A stretch of 64,000 bases of DNA, from assembly GCA_944381055.1 (NCBI GenBank), contig CALWJQ010000081.1:1-64000 (forward strand). The letters are read 5' to 3'. A program made the translations under genes and the position numbers. This stretch comes from an uncultured Clostridia bacterium (GTDB taxonomy: Bacteria > Bacillota > Clostridia > Oscillospirales > Butyricicoccaceae). Below are positions 16,094 to 25,773 of the stretch, piece by piece. Numbering within the stretch: position 1 is the stretch's first letter; the number at the start of each line of letters is the position of its first letter. The notes beneath the pieces are model-generated. The model saw only the letters and a program-made list of their open reading frames with translations. It did no database searches and was not told where the DNA came from.

Positions 16094-17028
16094 TGTGTCC
16101 CTCCCCCTGCGGCCGCCAGCAGAGCGGCACCCAGCGCGTTGTCCCCGCCCAGGCCGTTTTGGGCATAGCACAGGCGATCGCTTTGCGGCAAAGCTTTCTG
16201 AAGATAAACCGAAGCAGAAACCCCGCCGGAAAACAGGACCGGCAGGCCAGACAGGTCCTCCGCCGCACGGGTGACGCGGGACACCGTCTGTACGACGGTG
16301 TTGAGCACGAAGCGGGCGACATCCGCCGGCGCGTCCCCGCGCTCTATCGCGGCGCGGAACTGGTTTTCTACGCCGGACAGCGAAAAATACAGCCCGTCCG
16401 GCCGGACGCGCGAAAAAGCCGCGCTGCATGAATCAAGCGCCAGCTTTTCAAGATATGGCCCCGCCGGAAACGGAAGCCCCAAAGCAACGCCGGCACGGTC
16501 GATCAGCTGCCCGGCCGAGATATCGCGGGTGCCGCCGATGATCTGCACATCCAGGGCTCCGCCAGCCGACGGATGCACCCGCAGCAGTTCAGTCGTCCCC
16601 CCCGAAAGGTGCCACGACAAAAACGGCTTGTCCAGCCAGTCCAGCCGCCCCGCCGAATAAAGCGCCGACGCGATATGCCCTTCCTGATGGGAAAAAAACC
16701 GGGCGGTAAGGCCCAGCGCAGCAGAAATGCCGCGCGCAGCAGAAATGCCGGCCAGGAAACAAGGCATGTATGATCCCGCCTGGCGGCGCGGACGATCGGA
16801 TACGCCGACCGCGGCAATCTTCCCCTGCCTGCCCGCCATCAGGCGTTCGAGCAGCTCCGGCAGTTTTTTGACATGCTGAAACAGGGCTTCGCTTTGACGC
16901 AGCCCCAATTTGCCCGCCGGAACCTCGAGCAGTTCCCCAACGTTTTCATACGACCCCGTGTCCATATCGAACAAAGCGCAGGATGTCCGGTAATTGCTGG
17001 TGTCAATCCCCAGAGCGTATCGGCTCAC
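16090..17028 (-). CDS. Kae1/TsaD-like (peptidase M22 family) paralogue
   Basis: 312 residues, shorter than TsaD (about 335-340). It keeps the ASKHA/Kae1 landmarks: GIDTSNYRTS at the N-terminus, the metal-site motif HQEGH (about 112-116), SGGTTELL, LPFPAGPYLEKLA, FSGGVSASVYL and GGDNALGAALLAA. TsaD transfers threonylcarbamoyl to tRNA A37, but this diverged copy lies in the nusB-xseA operon, where folD sits in Bacillus, and without tsaB or tsaE. A tRNA role is therefore not established. The start is GTG 17028 (GTGA overlaps nusB). A perfect 18-bp tandem duplication at 16716-16750 encodes a doubled GISAA segment. Confidence 0.82.
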   Translation of the reverse strand: MSRYALGIDTSNYRTSCALFDMDTGSYENVGELLEVPAGKLGLRQSEALFQHVKKLPELLERLMAGRQGKIAAVGVSDRPRRQAGSYMPCFLAGISAARGISAALGLTARFFSHQEGHIASALYSAGRLDWLDKPFLSWHLSGGTTELLRVHPSAGGALDVQIIGGTRDISAGQLIDRAGVALGLPFPAGPYLEKLALDSCSAAFSRVRPDGLYFSLSGVENQFRAAIERGDAPADVARFVLNTVVQTVSRVTRAAEDLSGLPVLFSGGVSASVYLQKALPQSDRLCYAQNGLGGDNALGAALLAAAGGGTQ

Positions 17029-17471
17029 TTTTGTACTTCCTTTTTGATAAATGAGCCGAGCACGCCGTTGATAAAAGACGCCGCTTCATCGGAATCATAT
17101 TTTTTTGCCAGCTCCAGGGCCTCGTTAATCGAAGCAGCCACCGGGATTTGCAGGTACAGCGTTTCATACATACACAACCGCAAAATGGCGCGCGTAATGC
17201 GTGAAAGGCGTCCGACATTCCAGCCAACGGCGTATTTTTCAATATAAGCGTCCAGCTCGGGGGTGTGTTCGATCACCCCGCGAACCGTATCCTGGACATA
17301 GTCAATCTGCGCGGCTGCCGGAAGCTGTTCATACAGCGGGTATTCGTCGGACAGCGACGCAAAACTGTCGCCCGACAGACGATTTTCCAGCAGCTCGTCG
17401 GCGTTGTTATTCAAAAAATCATGGGAAAAAATCAAGTGCAGGACTACTTCGCGTGCCGAACGTCTGCTCAT
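17025..17471 (-). CDS. nusB: Transcription antitermination factor NusB
   Basis: 148 residues. It begins MSRRSAREVVLHLIFSHDF, the typical NusB start, and continues as an all-helical protein with the conserved SRITRAILRLCMYE and NEALELAKKYDSDEAASFINGVLG regions. With NusE (S10) it binds boxA for rRNA antitermination. ATG 17471 is preceded by GGAGGAAACGGC; the longer frame is unsupported. It overlaps the Kae1-like gene by 4 nt. Confidence 0.95.
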   Translation of the reverse strand: MSRRSAREVVLHLIFSHDFLNNNADELLENRLSGDSFASLSDEYPLYEQLPAAAQIDYVQDTVRGVIEHTPELDAYIEKYAVGWNVGRLSRITRAILRLCMYETLYLQIPVAASINEALELAKKYDSDEAASFINGVLGSFIKKEVQK

Positions 17472-17551
17472 GCCGTTTCCTCCGTTGTTCTCTGTTTTTC
17501 TTTCTTCATTATACACAAATCACGCTCAAAAGAAAAGATGCCGCCGGTGCA

Positions 17552-17582
17552 GAAAAAGAGACGGCACAGACCGTCTCTTTAA
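17552..17582 (-). terminator. Terminator after the Asp23 gene
   Basis: A 10-bp stem AAAGAGACGG/CCGTCTCTTT with a 6-nt loop (17555-17580) is followed by TTTTTCT on the minus strand. It separates asp23 from nusB. Confidence 0.82.
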
Positions 17583-17588
17583 GCGTTT

Positions 17589-17963
17589 TTACTTTTGAAA
17601 GGCCACGCCGGCAACATAGACATTCGATGCAGCAACCGGCATACCAACCATTGATTCCACTGCATTTTTGACGTTGCTCTGGACGTTTTTGGCCACATCG
17701 GTGACAACCGATCCCGCCTTTATAAGCAGGTGTACATCAACGGCGCACGAACTGTCATTCATCACAACGCGGATGCCCTTGGGGATTCCCTTCTTGACAA
17801 AAAAGTCAGCCAGCTCGGAAGTCGGGGTGACCGGGGCCAGGGAATGAACCCCCTCGGTTTCCAGGGCTGCGGTGGCTGCAATGGCGGCGATGACGTCGTC
17901 GGCAATCCGGATACTTCCCTGCCCGTCCTCTATAAAATAATAATCTCTGCTGCTTTCGCCCAT
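17589..17963 (-). CDS. Asp23/Gls24 family envelope-stress protein (YqhY-like)
   Basis: 124 residues from ATG 17963 (GGAGTGAACACC upstream). It has the Asp23 pattern SIRIADDVIAAIAATAALETEGV followed by a valine-rich core and the VQSNVKNAVESMVGM segment. In Bacillus the equivalent yqhY lies between accC and nusB and is linked to acetyl-CoA carboxylase control. Here accB and accC are missing and the gene directly follows spoIIIAH. It has its own promoter and terminator. Confidence 0.88.
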   Translation of the reverse strand: MGESSRDYYFIEDGQGSIRIADDVIAAIAATAALETEGVHSLAPVTPTSELADFFVKKGIPKGIRVVMNDSSCAVDVHLLIKAGSVVTDVAKNVQSNVKNAVESMVGMPVAASNVYVAGVAFQK

Positions 17964-17993
17964 GGTGTTCACTCCTTGTGTAGCAATGCTTCT

Positions 17994-18022
17994 ATTGTAC
18001 CCCATAGGCTGCCAATTCGCAA
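17994..18022 (-). promoter_or_regulatory. Sigma-A-type promoter of the Asp23 gene
   Basis: TTGCGA (18017-18022), 17 nt, TACAAT (17994-17999) on the minus strand, 30 nt before the start codon, just after the spoIIIAH stop. Confidence 0.65.
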
Positions 18023-18049
18023 GTCTTTTTTTGCGACGTACCGGCGGCG

Positions 18050-18643
18050 TCATTCCGTTTCGATGATCTTGATCTGTTCGGCTGACACACCGGTTTCGCT
18101 GATGACGATGTCACGGATGCGGGCAATATCTTCCTGCTGCAATCCGTTTTCCGGTTTTTGCACGATGACATTGACGCCGTTGTCGTTGATGAACACCACA
18201 CATTCGTCATAGCCTTTGGCAATGACCAGGTTTTCAATGCGCGATTCCTTCATGGCGGACTGCGCCATGACCTGGATGCTTTCTGATGCGGCGGCCTTGA
18301 CGTCTTCTGCCGCGCTTTCGTTTTCGACCGTCACATTGAGAATCCCGACCGCCTCATCGCGTGCTTTCTGTCGTGAAAGGCGGGCTTCCGCAAAATAACT
18401 GTCCCCTTCGCTGCCGGTGCTGAACCCGGAAGATTCCTGCGCAGCTTCAGTCGGTTCTTCCTGCTGCCCTTCGGTGGTCTGTGAAACGCCGTCAACCAGC
18501 TGCGCCTGCCCGAGGATTTTTCCATCGTCGGTATTGCTGGCCGCACTGAAATCGTCATCGCCGCGGTTGTAGCTCCAGTTAAGATAAACCGCGACGCAGA
18601 GCATGAGCGCGATGACCGAATATATCGCCCCTTTTTTCTTCAT
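18050..18643 (-). CDS. spoIIIAH: Stage III sporulation protein AH
   Basis: 197 residues. A short cytoplasmic start and one membrane helix (about 6-24, ending at LNWSYNR) precede a linker and a C-terminal ring-forming domain (YFAEARLSRQKARDEA, AMKESRIENLVIAKGYDECVVFIND). SpoIIIAH sits in the mother-cell outer forespore membrane and zips to SpoIIQ of the forespore across the intermembrane space. spoIIQ is not in the window. Last gene of the spoIIIA operon, 14 bp after spoIIIAG. Confidence 0.93.
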   Translation of the reverse strand: MKKKGAIYSVIALMLCVAVYLNWSYNRGDDDFSAASNTDDGKILGQAQLVDGVSQTTEGQQEEPTEAAQESSGFSTGSEGDSYFAEARLSRQKARDEAVGILNVTVENESAAEDVKAAASESIQVMAQSAMKESRIENLVIAKGYDECVVFINDNGVNVIVQKPENGLQQEDIARIRDIVISETGVSAEQIKIIETE

Positions 18644-18657
18644 AACCGTGCTGCCTC

Positions 18658-19194
18658 CTATTGTTTCATTTTAAAAATTGAAATACAGTCGGACGGAATA
18701 CCGGTCAGTGCGCGCACCGCTTCGGTCAGCGCCAGCCGGATTTCGGCGCTGCCGGCGCCGTCGCAGACGACGACGGCGCCCTGGTATTGCGGGCCGTCGG
18801 TGCGTACCGTGATGGGCTGTGCGCTTCCGCCTGAAAAAACCATGCTTTGCTGCTTTTCCGATGATATTTCCGTGCCATCACTCCCCGTTCTGCTGTTTTC
18901 GCTGGTTTGGCTGTCGTACGCGTAGACCGATCGGTACCCGCTTTTCACGGTCAGCATGACGCTGACACGCCCTACGCCGTCGATCTGCGACAGCGTCTCG
19001 CTTAGTGAATCTTCAAGCTCCTGCGCCTGCGGAAAGGCCCCGCTCGGTTCAGCCTCCGGCTGCCCGGCGTCTGGCGAACGGCCGGACGGCCATGCGGCCA
19101 GCAACAGCCCCACCAGACAGACGAGCAGGACGTACTTATACTTATTGAAATTTCTGCCGATATATTCCGGGATTTGCACGCGCCCGATTTTCAT
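18658..19194 (-). CDS. spoIIIAG: Stage III sporulation protein AG
   Basis: 178 residues. One N-terminal membrane helix (about 21-37) precedes a ring-forming domain (LEDSLSETLSQIDGVGRVSVMLTV). It forms the large periplasm-side ring of the mother cell-forespore channel. It overlaps spoIIIAF by 4 nt. Confidence 0.92.
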   Translation of the reverse strand: MKIGRVQIPEYIGRNFNKYKYVLLVCLVGLLLAAWPSGRSPDAGQPEAEPSGAFPQAQELEDSLSETLSQIDGVGRVSVMLTVKSGYRSVYAYDSQTSENSRTGSDGTEISSEKQQSMVFSGGSAQPITVRTDGPQYQGAVVVCDGAGSAEIRLALTEAVRALTGIPSDCISIFKMKQ

Positions 19195-19685
19195 GGTGAT
19201 CCCTCCGTTTCCTGCACGACATTTTCGGCGTCAATGCCGCAGCTGGATGCCGCCGACTGGATGATCCGGGCTCTGAGTTCCGGACTGCACTCCGCATCGA
19301 ACCGCAGCGTGACGCGGCGCACGGAATAGAGGCCTTCAGCAGACAAATCGGAAAATACCTGCGCCCGGCAGCCCGCTCCGAGCGCCGCGGCCTGCGTTTC
19401 GATCTGCGTTTGCAGCTGACGGTCTGCCTGCTGTTTTTGCTGAAGGCGCGCACTGTCCAGGGCGCGGCCGACGGTGGACTCGAGCGACTGCTCGGCCTGT
19501 GTCAGGCTGAACTCTGCCCAGTCGATCGGGCGGCCCGGCACCAGGATCAGCATGATCATCATCGCTGCACATCCGATACGCGCAATTTCGCGCTGCGCGC
19601 CGTCGCCGGTGACAATGAGAATCAGTGAACACAGCAGTCCCCCGGCAAACAGCCGCAAAACCGTTGAGGCAATCCATTCGCTCAC
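19191..19685 (-). CDS. spoIIIAF: Stage III sporulation protein AF
   Basis: 164 residues from a GTG start (19685; GTGA overlaps spoIIIAE). Two membrane helices lie in the first 60 residues (the second near MIMLILVPG), followed by a glutamine-rich helical and then alpha/beta domain. SpoIIIAF is a channel component with a ring-building fold. Sequence conservation is weak, so position in the operon is the main support. Confidence 0.88.
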   Translation of the reverse strand: MSEWIASTVLRLFAGGLLCSLILIVTGDGAQREIARIGCAAMMIMLILVPGRPIDWAEFSLTQAEQSLESTVGRALDSARLQQKQQADRQLQTQIETQAAALGAGCRAQVFSDLSAEGLYSVRRVTLRFDAECSPELRARIIQSAASSCGIDAENVVQETEGSP

Positions 19686-20770
19686 GTCTGCATCACCACC
19701 GTACTGACAATCATTGAAATGAACTGTACGGCGCAGCAGGTGCCCAACAGCCCCAATGCAATGCCGTAGCCTTCTGAAATGCCGTCAATCATTTTAGACG
19801 TCCCGCCCTGTGCCATAGACGCAGAAACTACGCTGAGCGCCTTGAAAACGAGGTATCGTGTCAGCGCTGACACAAAAGGCGTCAGGCACAGCGCACATGC
19901 TCCCAAAAAACCGTAGATGCCGATGGCCCCGCGCAGGACGCCCGCGCCGGTCAGTATGGCGTCGGACGCGTCGGCGACAACCGAACCGAGTACCGGCACC
20001 GCACCGGTAATCGCCACCCGCGCCGTCCGGACGGCGGCGGCATCTGCCCCGCCGGAAACTACGCCTGACAGCGTGATGTACCCCATAAAAACCATCAGGA
20101 ACCCTTTATAAAAAGTGACGCAGACCCATTTGATCAGTTCCGCGATCCGTGTCAGCACATCCTGCCGGGCGATGATCCCTGCCGCCGTCACTCCGATATA
20201 CAGGTAGACGCCGGGCAGGAAGACGCGCAGCGCCAGCTCAATGAGCACACCGCAGAACAGCATTGCGGCCGCAGAAGAGGACACGGCGGACACCGGCTTG
20301 CCTGCCGCGGCTGTTGCCGCGGCAAAAGCCGGGATCAGCGCTTTGGTGAACAGGCTGAGCCCCTCGATGGCTTTTCGGCACGCTTCGAGCAGCGACCCCA
20401 TCGACGTAAAGCACAGAACCGTCAGTGCGCAAACCGACGCCATGTCCGTAATCTGTTCAGGCAGGCCGAGCCCGGCGGAACGGGCGAAGGCCGACGCCAG
20501 CCCAACAAGCGCGCAGACGGCAACCATGGAAAAAGCCATTCCGCTGGCTTCGCGCAGATGTTCGCGCAGCGCGTCCAGCGCTTTCCGGCCCAGCGCGCTC
20601 AGGCCGCCCTTGATGTCGGCGTTTTCCGGCGTCAAATCGCCCAGGCTGCTGCGTACGTCGTCAGGCAGGCTTTGTTCCAGGCTTCCGGTATCTGCGCCGG
20701 TTTCAGCGGCCAGAACCGGCGCAGTCAGGCAGAGCGCGCACAGCATCGCCGCCCATACAGCTTTTAACAT
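19682..20770 (-). CDS. spoIIIAE: Stage III sporulation protein AE
   Basis: 362 residues from ATG 20770 (GGAGAAGGGA upstream). A cleavable signal peptide (about 1-20, ending PVLAAET) is followed by six to eight membrane helices and the conserved VGLASAFARSAGL and GVTAAGIIARQDVLTRI regions. It is the polytopic core of the feeding-tube complex. The frame is open far upstream to 21223, but that part is a shadow of spoIIIAD. Confidence 0.92.
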   Translation of the reverse strand: MLKAVWAAMLCALCLTAPVLAAETGADTGSLEQSLPDDVRSSLGDLTPENADIKGGLSALGRKALDALREHLREASGMAFSMVAVCALVGLASAFARSAGLGLPEQITDMASVCALTVLCFTSMGSLLEACRKAIEGLSLFTKALIPAFAAATAAAGKPVSAVSSSAAAMLFCGVLIELALRVFLPGVYLYIGVTAAGIIARQDVLTRIAELIKWVCVTFYKGFLMVFMGYITLSGVVSGGADAAAVRTARVAITGAVPVLGSVVADASDAILTGAGVLRGAIGIYGFLGACALCLTPFVSALTRYLVFKALSVVSASMAQGGTSKMIDGISEGYGIALGLLGTCCAVQFISMIVSTVVMQT

Positions 20771-20781
20771 TCCCTTCTCCT

Positions 20782-21165
20782 TTATATGGCCCGGATCAGC
20801 CGCAGGGCCTGCTCGACCAGCGGCGTCACACACAAAATACCGGCTGCGGCGCCGCCGATTTCCACCAAAGAGGCCAGCGTGCGTTCCCCCGCGTCGCGGC
20901 ACAGCTCGGATGATATTCTGACTGCCAGGCAGATCCCGACGACCTGCACGACCGGGGTAAGGGCCGCGCCGTCGAGCCCGGCGGCTCCGGCCAGAACGCG
21001 GACGCAGTCCAGCGCGCGGCCTGCCAGCGGAATCAGCACGGCGGACAGCACGGCGGTGACGCCCAGCGCCAGCACCAGCCCCATGGACGGAGCCTTGTCC
21101 CGCAGCAGGGACAGGCAAAGCAGCGCAACAAGCGCAATCCCGCAGATGCGTACCAGCTCGTCCAT
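20782..21165 (-). CDS. spoIIIAD: Stage III sporulation protein AD
   Basis: 127 residues with four predicted membrane helices and the conserved LALGVTAVL and GICLAVRISSELCRDAGERTLAS features. It is a small polytopic channel component paired with SpoIIIAC. The ATG lies 2 nt after the spoIIIAC stop, which suggests coupled translation. Confidence 0.92.
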   Translation of the reverse strand: MDELVRICGIALVALLCLSLLRDKAPSMGLVLALGVTAVLSAVLIPLAGRALDCVRVLAGAAGLDGAALTPVVQVVGICLAVRISSELCRDAGERTLASLVEIGGAAAGILCVTPLVEQALRLIRAI

Positions 21166-21167
21166 GC

Positions 21168-21374
21168 CTAAAATCCAAACGTCGATTTAATGACGGAAAA
21201 CATGTTGCTGACTTCCTGCACAATGATCATCATGACGACAATCAGCCCGGCCAGCGTCGTCATCATGGCCTGTTCCTCACGCCCAGAGCGCACGAGAAGC
21301 TGATTAAGTACTGCGACGAGGATGCCGATGGCGGCCACCTTGAAAATCAGATCTACCTGCATACGCCTGGCCAT
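21168..21374 (-). CDS. spoIIIAC: Stage III sporulation protein AC
   Basis: 68 residues, the same length as the Bacillus protein. Two helices and the family core FKVAAIGILVAVLNQLL are present. I chose ATG 21374, which shares a base with the spoIIIAB stop (TAATG). The ATG at 21362 (MQVDLIF) is equally good by protein alignment. The longer frame to 21563 lies within spoIIIAB and is rejected. Confidence 0.88.
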   Translation of the reverse strand: MARRMQVDLIFKVAAIGILVAVLNQLLVRSGREEQAMMTTLAGLIVVMMIIVQEVSNMFSVIKSTFGF

Positions 21375-21886
21375 TACAGCGCGACGAGCGCTATCATGAC
21401 GCCGGCCGTCAGGCCCAGCGCGCGGTACAGCCTGCCCTTTTGCCCGTACTCTTCCTGTGCCTGATCGAGCGATTGCTCCAGCCGCGCAATCACTCCGGAC
21501 AGCCGATCCGCCTGCGTTGCCGCATCGTACCGCCCGGCGATTTGCCCGACCGAGGCCAGCCATTCAATTTCGTCCCATTTGAGGTCAAAATGCCGCAGCT
21601 CGGGCACAAGAAAAGCGACGGCAGACATAAAACTCTCGTTTTTTTCGACCATGAGCCGCAGCACCTGGCGGAAAAAATCCGACGCCGCGCCGCTGCATTC
21701 ACGGATCATCATGGGCAGGATGTCGGGCAGCGCCGACTGGCGGAACACAATTTCCGCCTGCAAAAGCTGAACGGCGCCCAGAAAGCTTTTAAGCGCCGCG
21801 ACGCGTCCCTTCAACCGGTTGTTCATAGAAAACCCGATCACCGAGCACGATCCCGCGATGAGCACCGCTCCCAGCAGCTTGATCAC
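21374..21886 (-). CDS. spoIIIAB: Stage III sporulation protein AB
   Basis: 170 residues, the family size. An N-terminal membrane helix, GAVQLLQAEIVFRQSALPDIL and two C-terminal hydrophobic segments match SpoIIIAB. There is no ATG at the right place; GTG 21886 has GGAG 9 nt upstream and GTG 21892 is the alternative. The first 98 nt lie within the end of spoIIIAA. Confidence 0.9.
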   Translation of the reverse strand: MIKLLGAVLIAGSCSVIGFSMNNRLKGRVAALKSFLGAVQLLQAEIVFRQSALPDILPMMIRECSGAASDFFRQVLRLMVEKNESFMSAVAFLVPELRHFDLKWDEIEWLASVGQIAGRYDAATQADRLSGVIARLEQSLDQAQEEYGQKGRLYRALGLTAGVMIALVAL

Positions 21887-22781
21887 AATCACTCTCTCCT
21901 TCCGTAAACAGATGATAGCTTCTGCGGCCGTTTTGAAGCCGGATTTCAATGACATGCCGGAAAATGCCCTGTTCCATCAGCATCCGGTAAACCGGCCGGA
22001 GCGCGAGCTCCTGCACGCATCCGGCGTGAACCGTCGTCAGGAACCGGCATCCGGTATAAGAGGCTGCAATCAGCGCCGCCGCGTCGCGTTCGCCGGTAAT
22101 TTCGTCCAGCGCGATGACCTGCGGCGACATGGATCGCAGCAGCATTGCGACGACCTCGCTTTTGCCGCCGCCTGACATGACGTCGCACTGCCCGACGTCA
22201 AACTGCGGCTCTCCGTCCCGGCAGGCGGCAATTTCCATACGCTCGTCGGCCAGCGCCACGGTCAGCGTTCCGGACAGCGCCCGCGCCATGTCTCGAAGCA
22301 GCGTCGTTTTTCCGCCGCCCGGCGGCGCAATGATGAGCGTGCTTTCAAAACCGTCCGGGTACGCAAGCGCGCACAGCGTATTTGAAATTCCGATCATCTG
22401 CCGTGCAATGCGCAGGTTACACGACGAAAAAGAGCGCAGGTTGGTCACTTCACCGTTCTGTCCGGCCGTTTCCCCGCACAGCCCCAGGCGATGGCCTGAC
22501 GGCGTTGTGAGAAATCCCTGGCGGATCTGCTCCATATAGGTATGGACCGACGAACGTGTCGCGCGCTGCAAAAGCTCATCCAGCTCGCCGCGCGTGACGG
22601 CATCGGCCAGCGTATAGCGCCTGCCCATGCCCACGGCGCAGAAAGGCCGCCCAATGCGCAGGCGAAATTCTTCCACCGTTTCGCGTTCGCCGGGCGGAAT
22701 GGTGAACGCGGCGCGCCAGAGGCGTTCCGGCAAAAGCCCGGCCGCCGTCATAAACTGTTTGCTGCATTCGCATTGTTCCAT
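21789..22781 (-). CDS. spoIIIAA: Stage III sporulation protein AA (ATPase)
   Basis: 330 residues, somewhat longer than the Bacillus protein (about 307). The secretion-ATPase fold has Walker A PPGGGKTTLLRDMA near residue 153, a Walker B-like VIALDEITGERD near 216, and SGGGKSEVVAMLLRSMSP. It probably powers the mother cell-forespore channel. ATG 22781 has GAGGGAAGAACG upstream. The C-terminus runs about 33 codons past the point where spoIIIAB starts. First gene of the spoIIIA operon. Confidence 0.93.
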   Translation of the reverse strand: MEQCECSKQFMTAAGLLPERLWRAAFTIPPGERETVEEFRLRIGRPFCAVGMGRRYTLADAVTRGELDELLQRATRSSVHTYMEQIRQGFLTTPSGHRLGLCGETAGQNGEVTNLRSFSSCNLRIARQMIGISNTLCALAYPDGFESTLIIAPPGGGKTTLLRDMARALSGTLTVALADERMEIAACRDGEPQFDVGQCDVMSGGGKSEVVAMLLRSMSPQVIALDEITGERDAAALIAASYTGCRFLTTVHAGCVQELALRPVYRMLMEQGIFRHVIEIRLQNGRRSYHLFTEGESDCDQAAGSGAHRGIVLGDRVFYEQPVEGTRRGA

Positions 22782-22827
22782 CGTTCTTCCCTCGCTTTAT
22801 ACTGCCTGCTTGTCTTGCCGGTGTTAC

Positions 22828-22856
22828 AGTATATTGCCTGTCCAACCGGTTTATGA
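22828..22856 (-). promoter_or_regulatory. Candidate sigma-E promoter of the spoIIIA operon
   Basis: On the minus strand TCATAAA (22850-22856), 14 nt, AATATACT (22828-22835) resembles the sigma-E pattern (-35 KMATATT, -10 CATACAMT) and lies about 50 nt before spoIIIAA. spoIIIA is sigma-E-controlled in Bacillus. Confidence 0.45.
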
Positions 22857-22858
22857 CA

Positions 22859-22889
22859 GCAAAAAAAGACCGCCCCTGCGGGCGGCCTT
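22859..22889 (-). terminator. Terminator after ligA
   Basis: Stem GGCCGCCC/GGGCGGTC with a GCAG loop, followed on the minus strand by TTTTTTT. It lies 17 bp after the ligA stop and immediately upstream of the spoIIIA promoter. Confidence 0.9.
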
Positions 22890-22905
22890 CAGCCAGATTT
22901 CCTGT

Positions 22906-24909
<2,004 letters not shown>

Positions 24910-24911
24910 TT

Positions 24912-24940
24912 ATTATATCAGTATTCCTGCGCATAGTCAT
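24912..24940 (-). promoter_or_regulatory. Sigma-A-type promoter of ligA
   Basis: ATGACT (24935-24940), 17 nt, TATAAT (24912-24917) on the minus strand. The -35 box lies inside the last codons of yunB; no terminator separates yunB from ligA. Confidence 0.55.
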
Positions 24941-25664
24941 TATATTTTTGCAGCAGCTCGCTTTCACCGGTATCGTCGATATATGTATACCCTTCGGGGA
25001 CGCTGCCGATTAAAATGGTTTCCGCGATATTGACTTTTGTGCTGACCTGGCAGCTGACGCGGGCACCCGGCGCAACGACGCTCATGCTGACGGCGGTGTC
25101 AATGACGATCTGATGCCGCGTCTGGTTAATGCCCGCATTAGTGAACGAACTGATAAAGTTGGCGCTGACGCTGCCGACCGGCACCAGCCGCACGGGAATG
25201 GACGGCCCGCGCCCCGAAAACAGATCACCGCCGATCAGGTTGCCCAGCGGAATGGCAATCTGCGACGTGTCAAGGCTGGCAATTTCATCTGCCACACGGC
25301 CGGTGATGGCCGCTTTAAGCTGGTTGATGCGGACGATGTCGGTCTTAAGAGCCGCAATATCGCCCTGTTCATTCTTTTCAAAAGTGACAAGGTTATCGTA
25401 AACTCCGCCGGCCTCGGACAATTCGGCGTCAATGACATCGTTGATGATCTGTGTCGCCAGATAATTGACGCGTGAAACGGCGTACTGTTCGACGACCGGT
25501 TCCAGCCGGCTCTGCAAGAAAAACAGGCCGCACAGCACGCACGCACAGGCCAGAAGCAAAACGGAAAGCCTGCGTGCCCGCGCATATCCCGGATGCCGCA
25601 GCGCCGTGCTGCGCCGCCGGCGCTGCGCCGCGCGGCCATATAGAACAGTCCGCCGGCCCGGCAT
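24918..25664 (-). CDS. yunB: Sporulation protein YunB
   Basis: 248 residues. A basic cytoplasmic start (about 1-32) and one membrane helix (about 33-50) precede an extracytoplasmic domain with the family's VNYLATQIINDVIDAEL, IAIPLGNLIGGDLFSGRGPSI-type and TRHQIVIDTAVSMSVVAPG features. YunB is a sigma-E-controlled sporulation protein in Bacillus whose molecular role is unclear. It stands alone between the IspH-S1 terminator and ligA. Confidence 0.88.
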   Translation of the reverse strand: MPGRRTVLYGRAAQRRRRSTALRHPGYARARRLSVLLLACACVLCGLFFLQSRLEPVVEQYAVSRVNYLATQIINDVIDAELSEAGGVYDNLVTFEKNEQGDIAALKTDIVRINQLKAAITGRVADEIASLDTSQIAIPLGNLIGGDLFSGRGPSIPVRLVPVGSVSANFISSFTNAGINQTRHQIVIDTAVSMSVVAPGARVSCQVSTKVNIAETILIGSVPEGYTYIDDTGESELLQKYNDYAQEY

Positions 25665-25723
25665 ACCATCACCATCCTTTCTGTGCTATTTTATTCATTT
25701 CCCGCACGTTTTGTGCCCTGGAC

Positions 25724-25760
25724 ATAAAAAAACGCACTGTGTAGTACACAGTGCGTTTTG
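25724..25760 (-). terminator. Terminator after the ispH-S1 gene
   Basis: A long stem AACGCACTGTG/CACAGTGCGTT with a TAGTA-type loop (25731-25757) is followed by TTTTTTTATG on the minus strand, about 15 bp past the stop. Confidence 0.9.
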
Positions 25761-25773
25761 GGGGTGGTAAAAA

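Noticed and set aside
14885-16429. Long version of xseA (514 codons)
   Set aside because: Residues before the MNARPLSVTEV start read as shadow of the TsaD-like gene; GGGGGAGGG precedes ATG 16093.
19682-21223. Long version of spoIIIAE (513 codons)
   Set aside because: The first 150 codons are Arg/Gly-rich shadow of spoIIIAD; a signal peptide and ribosome site lie at 20770.
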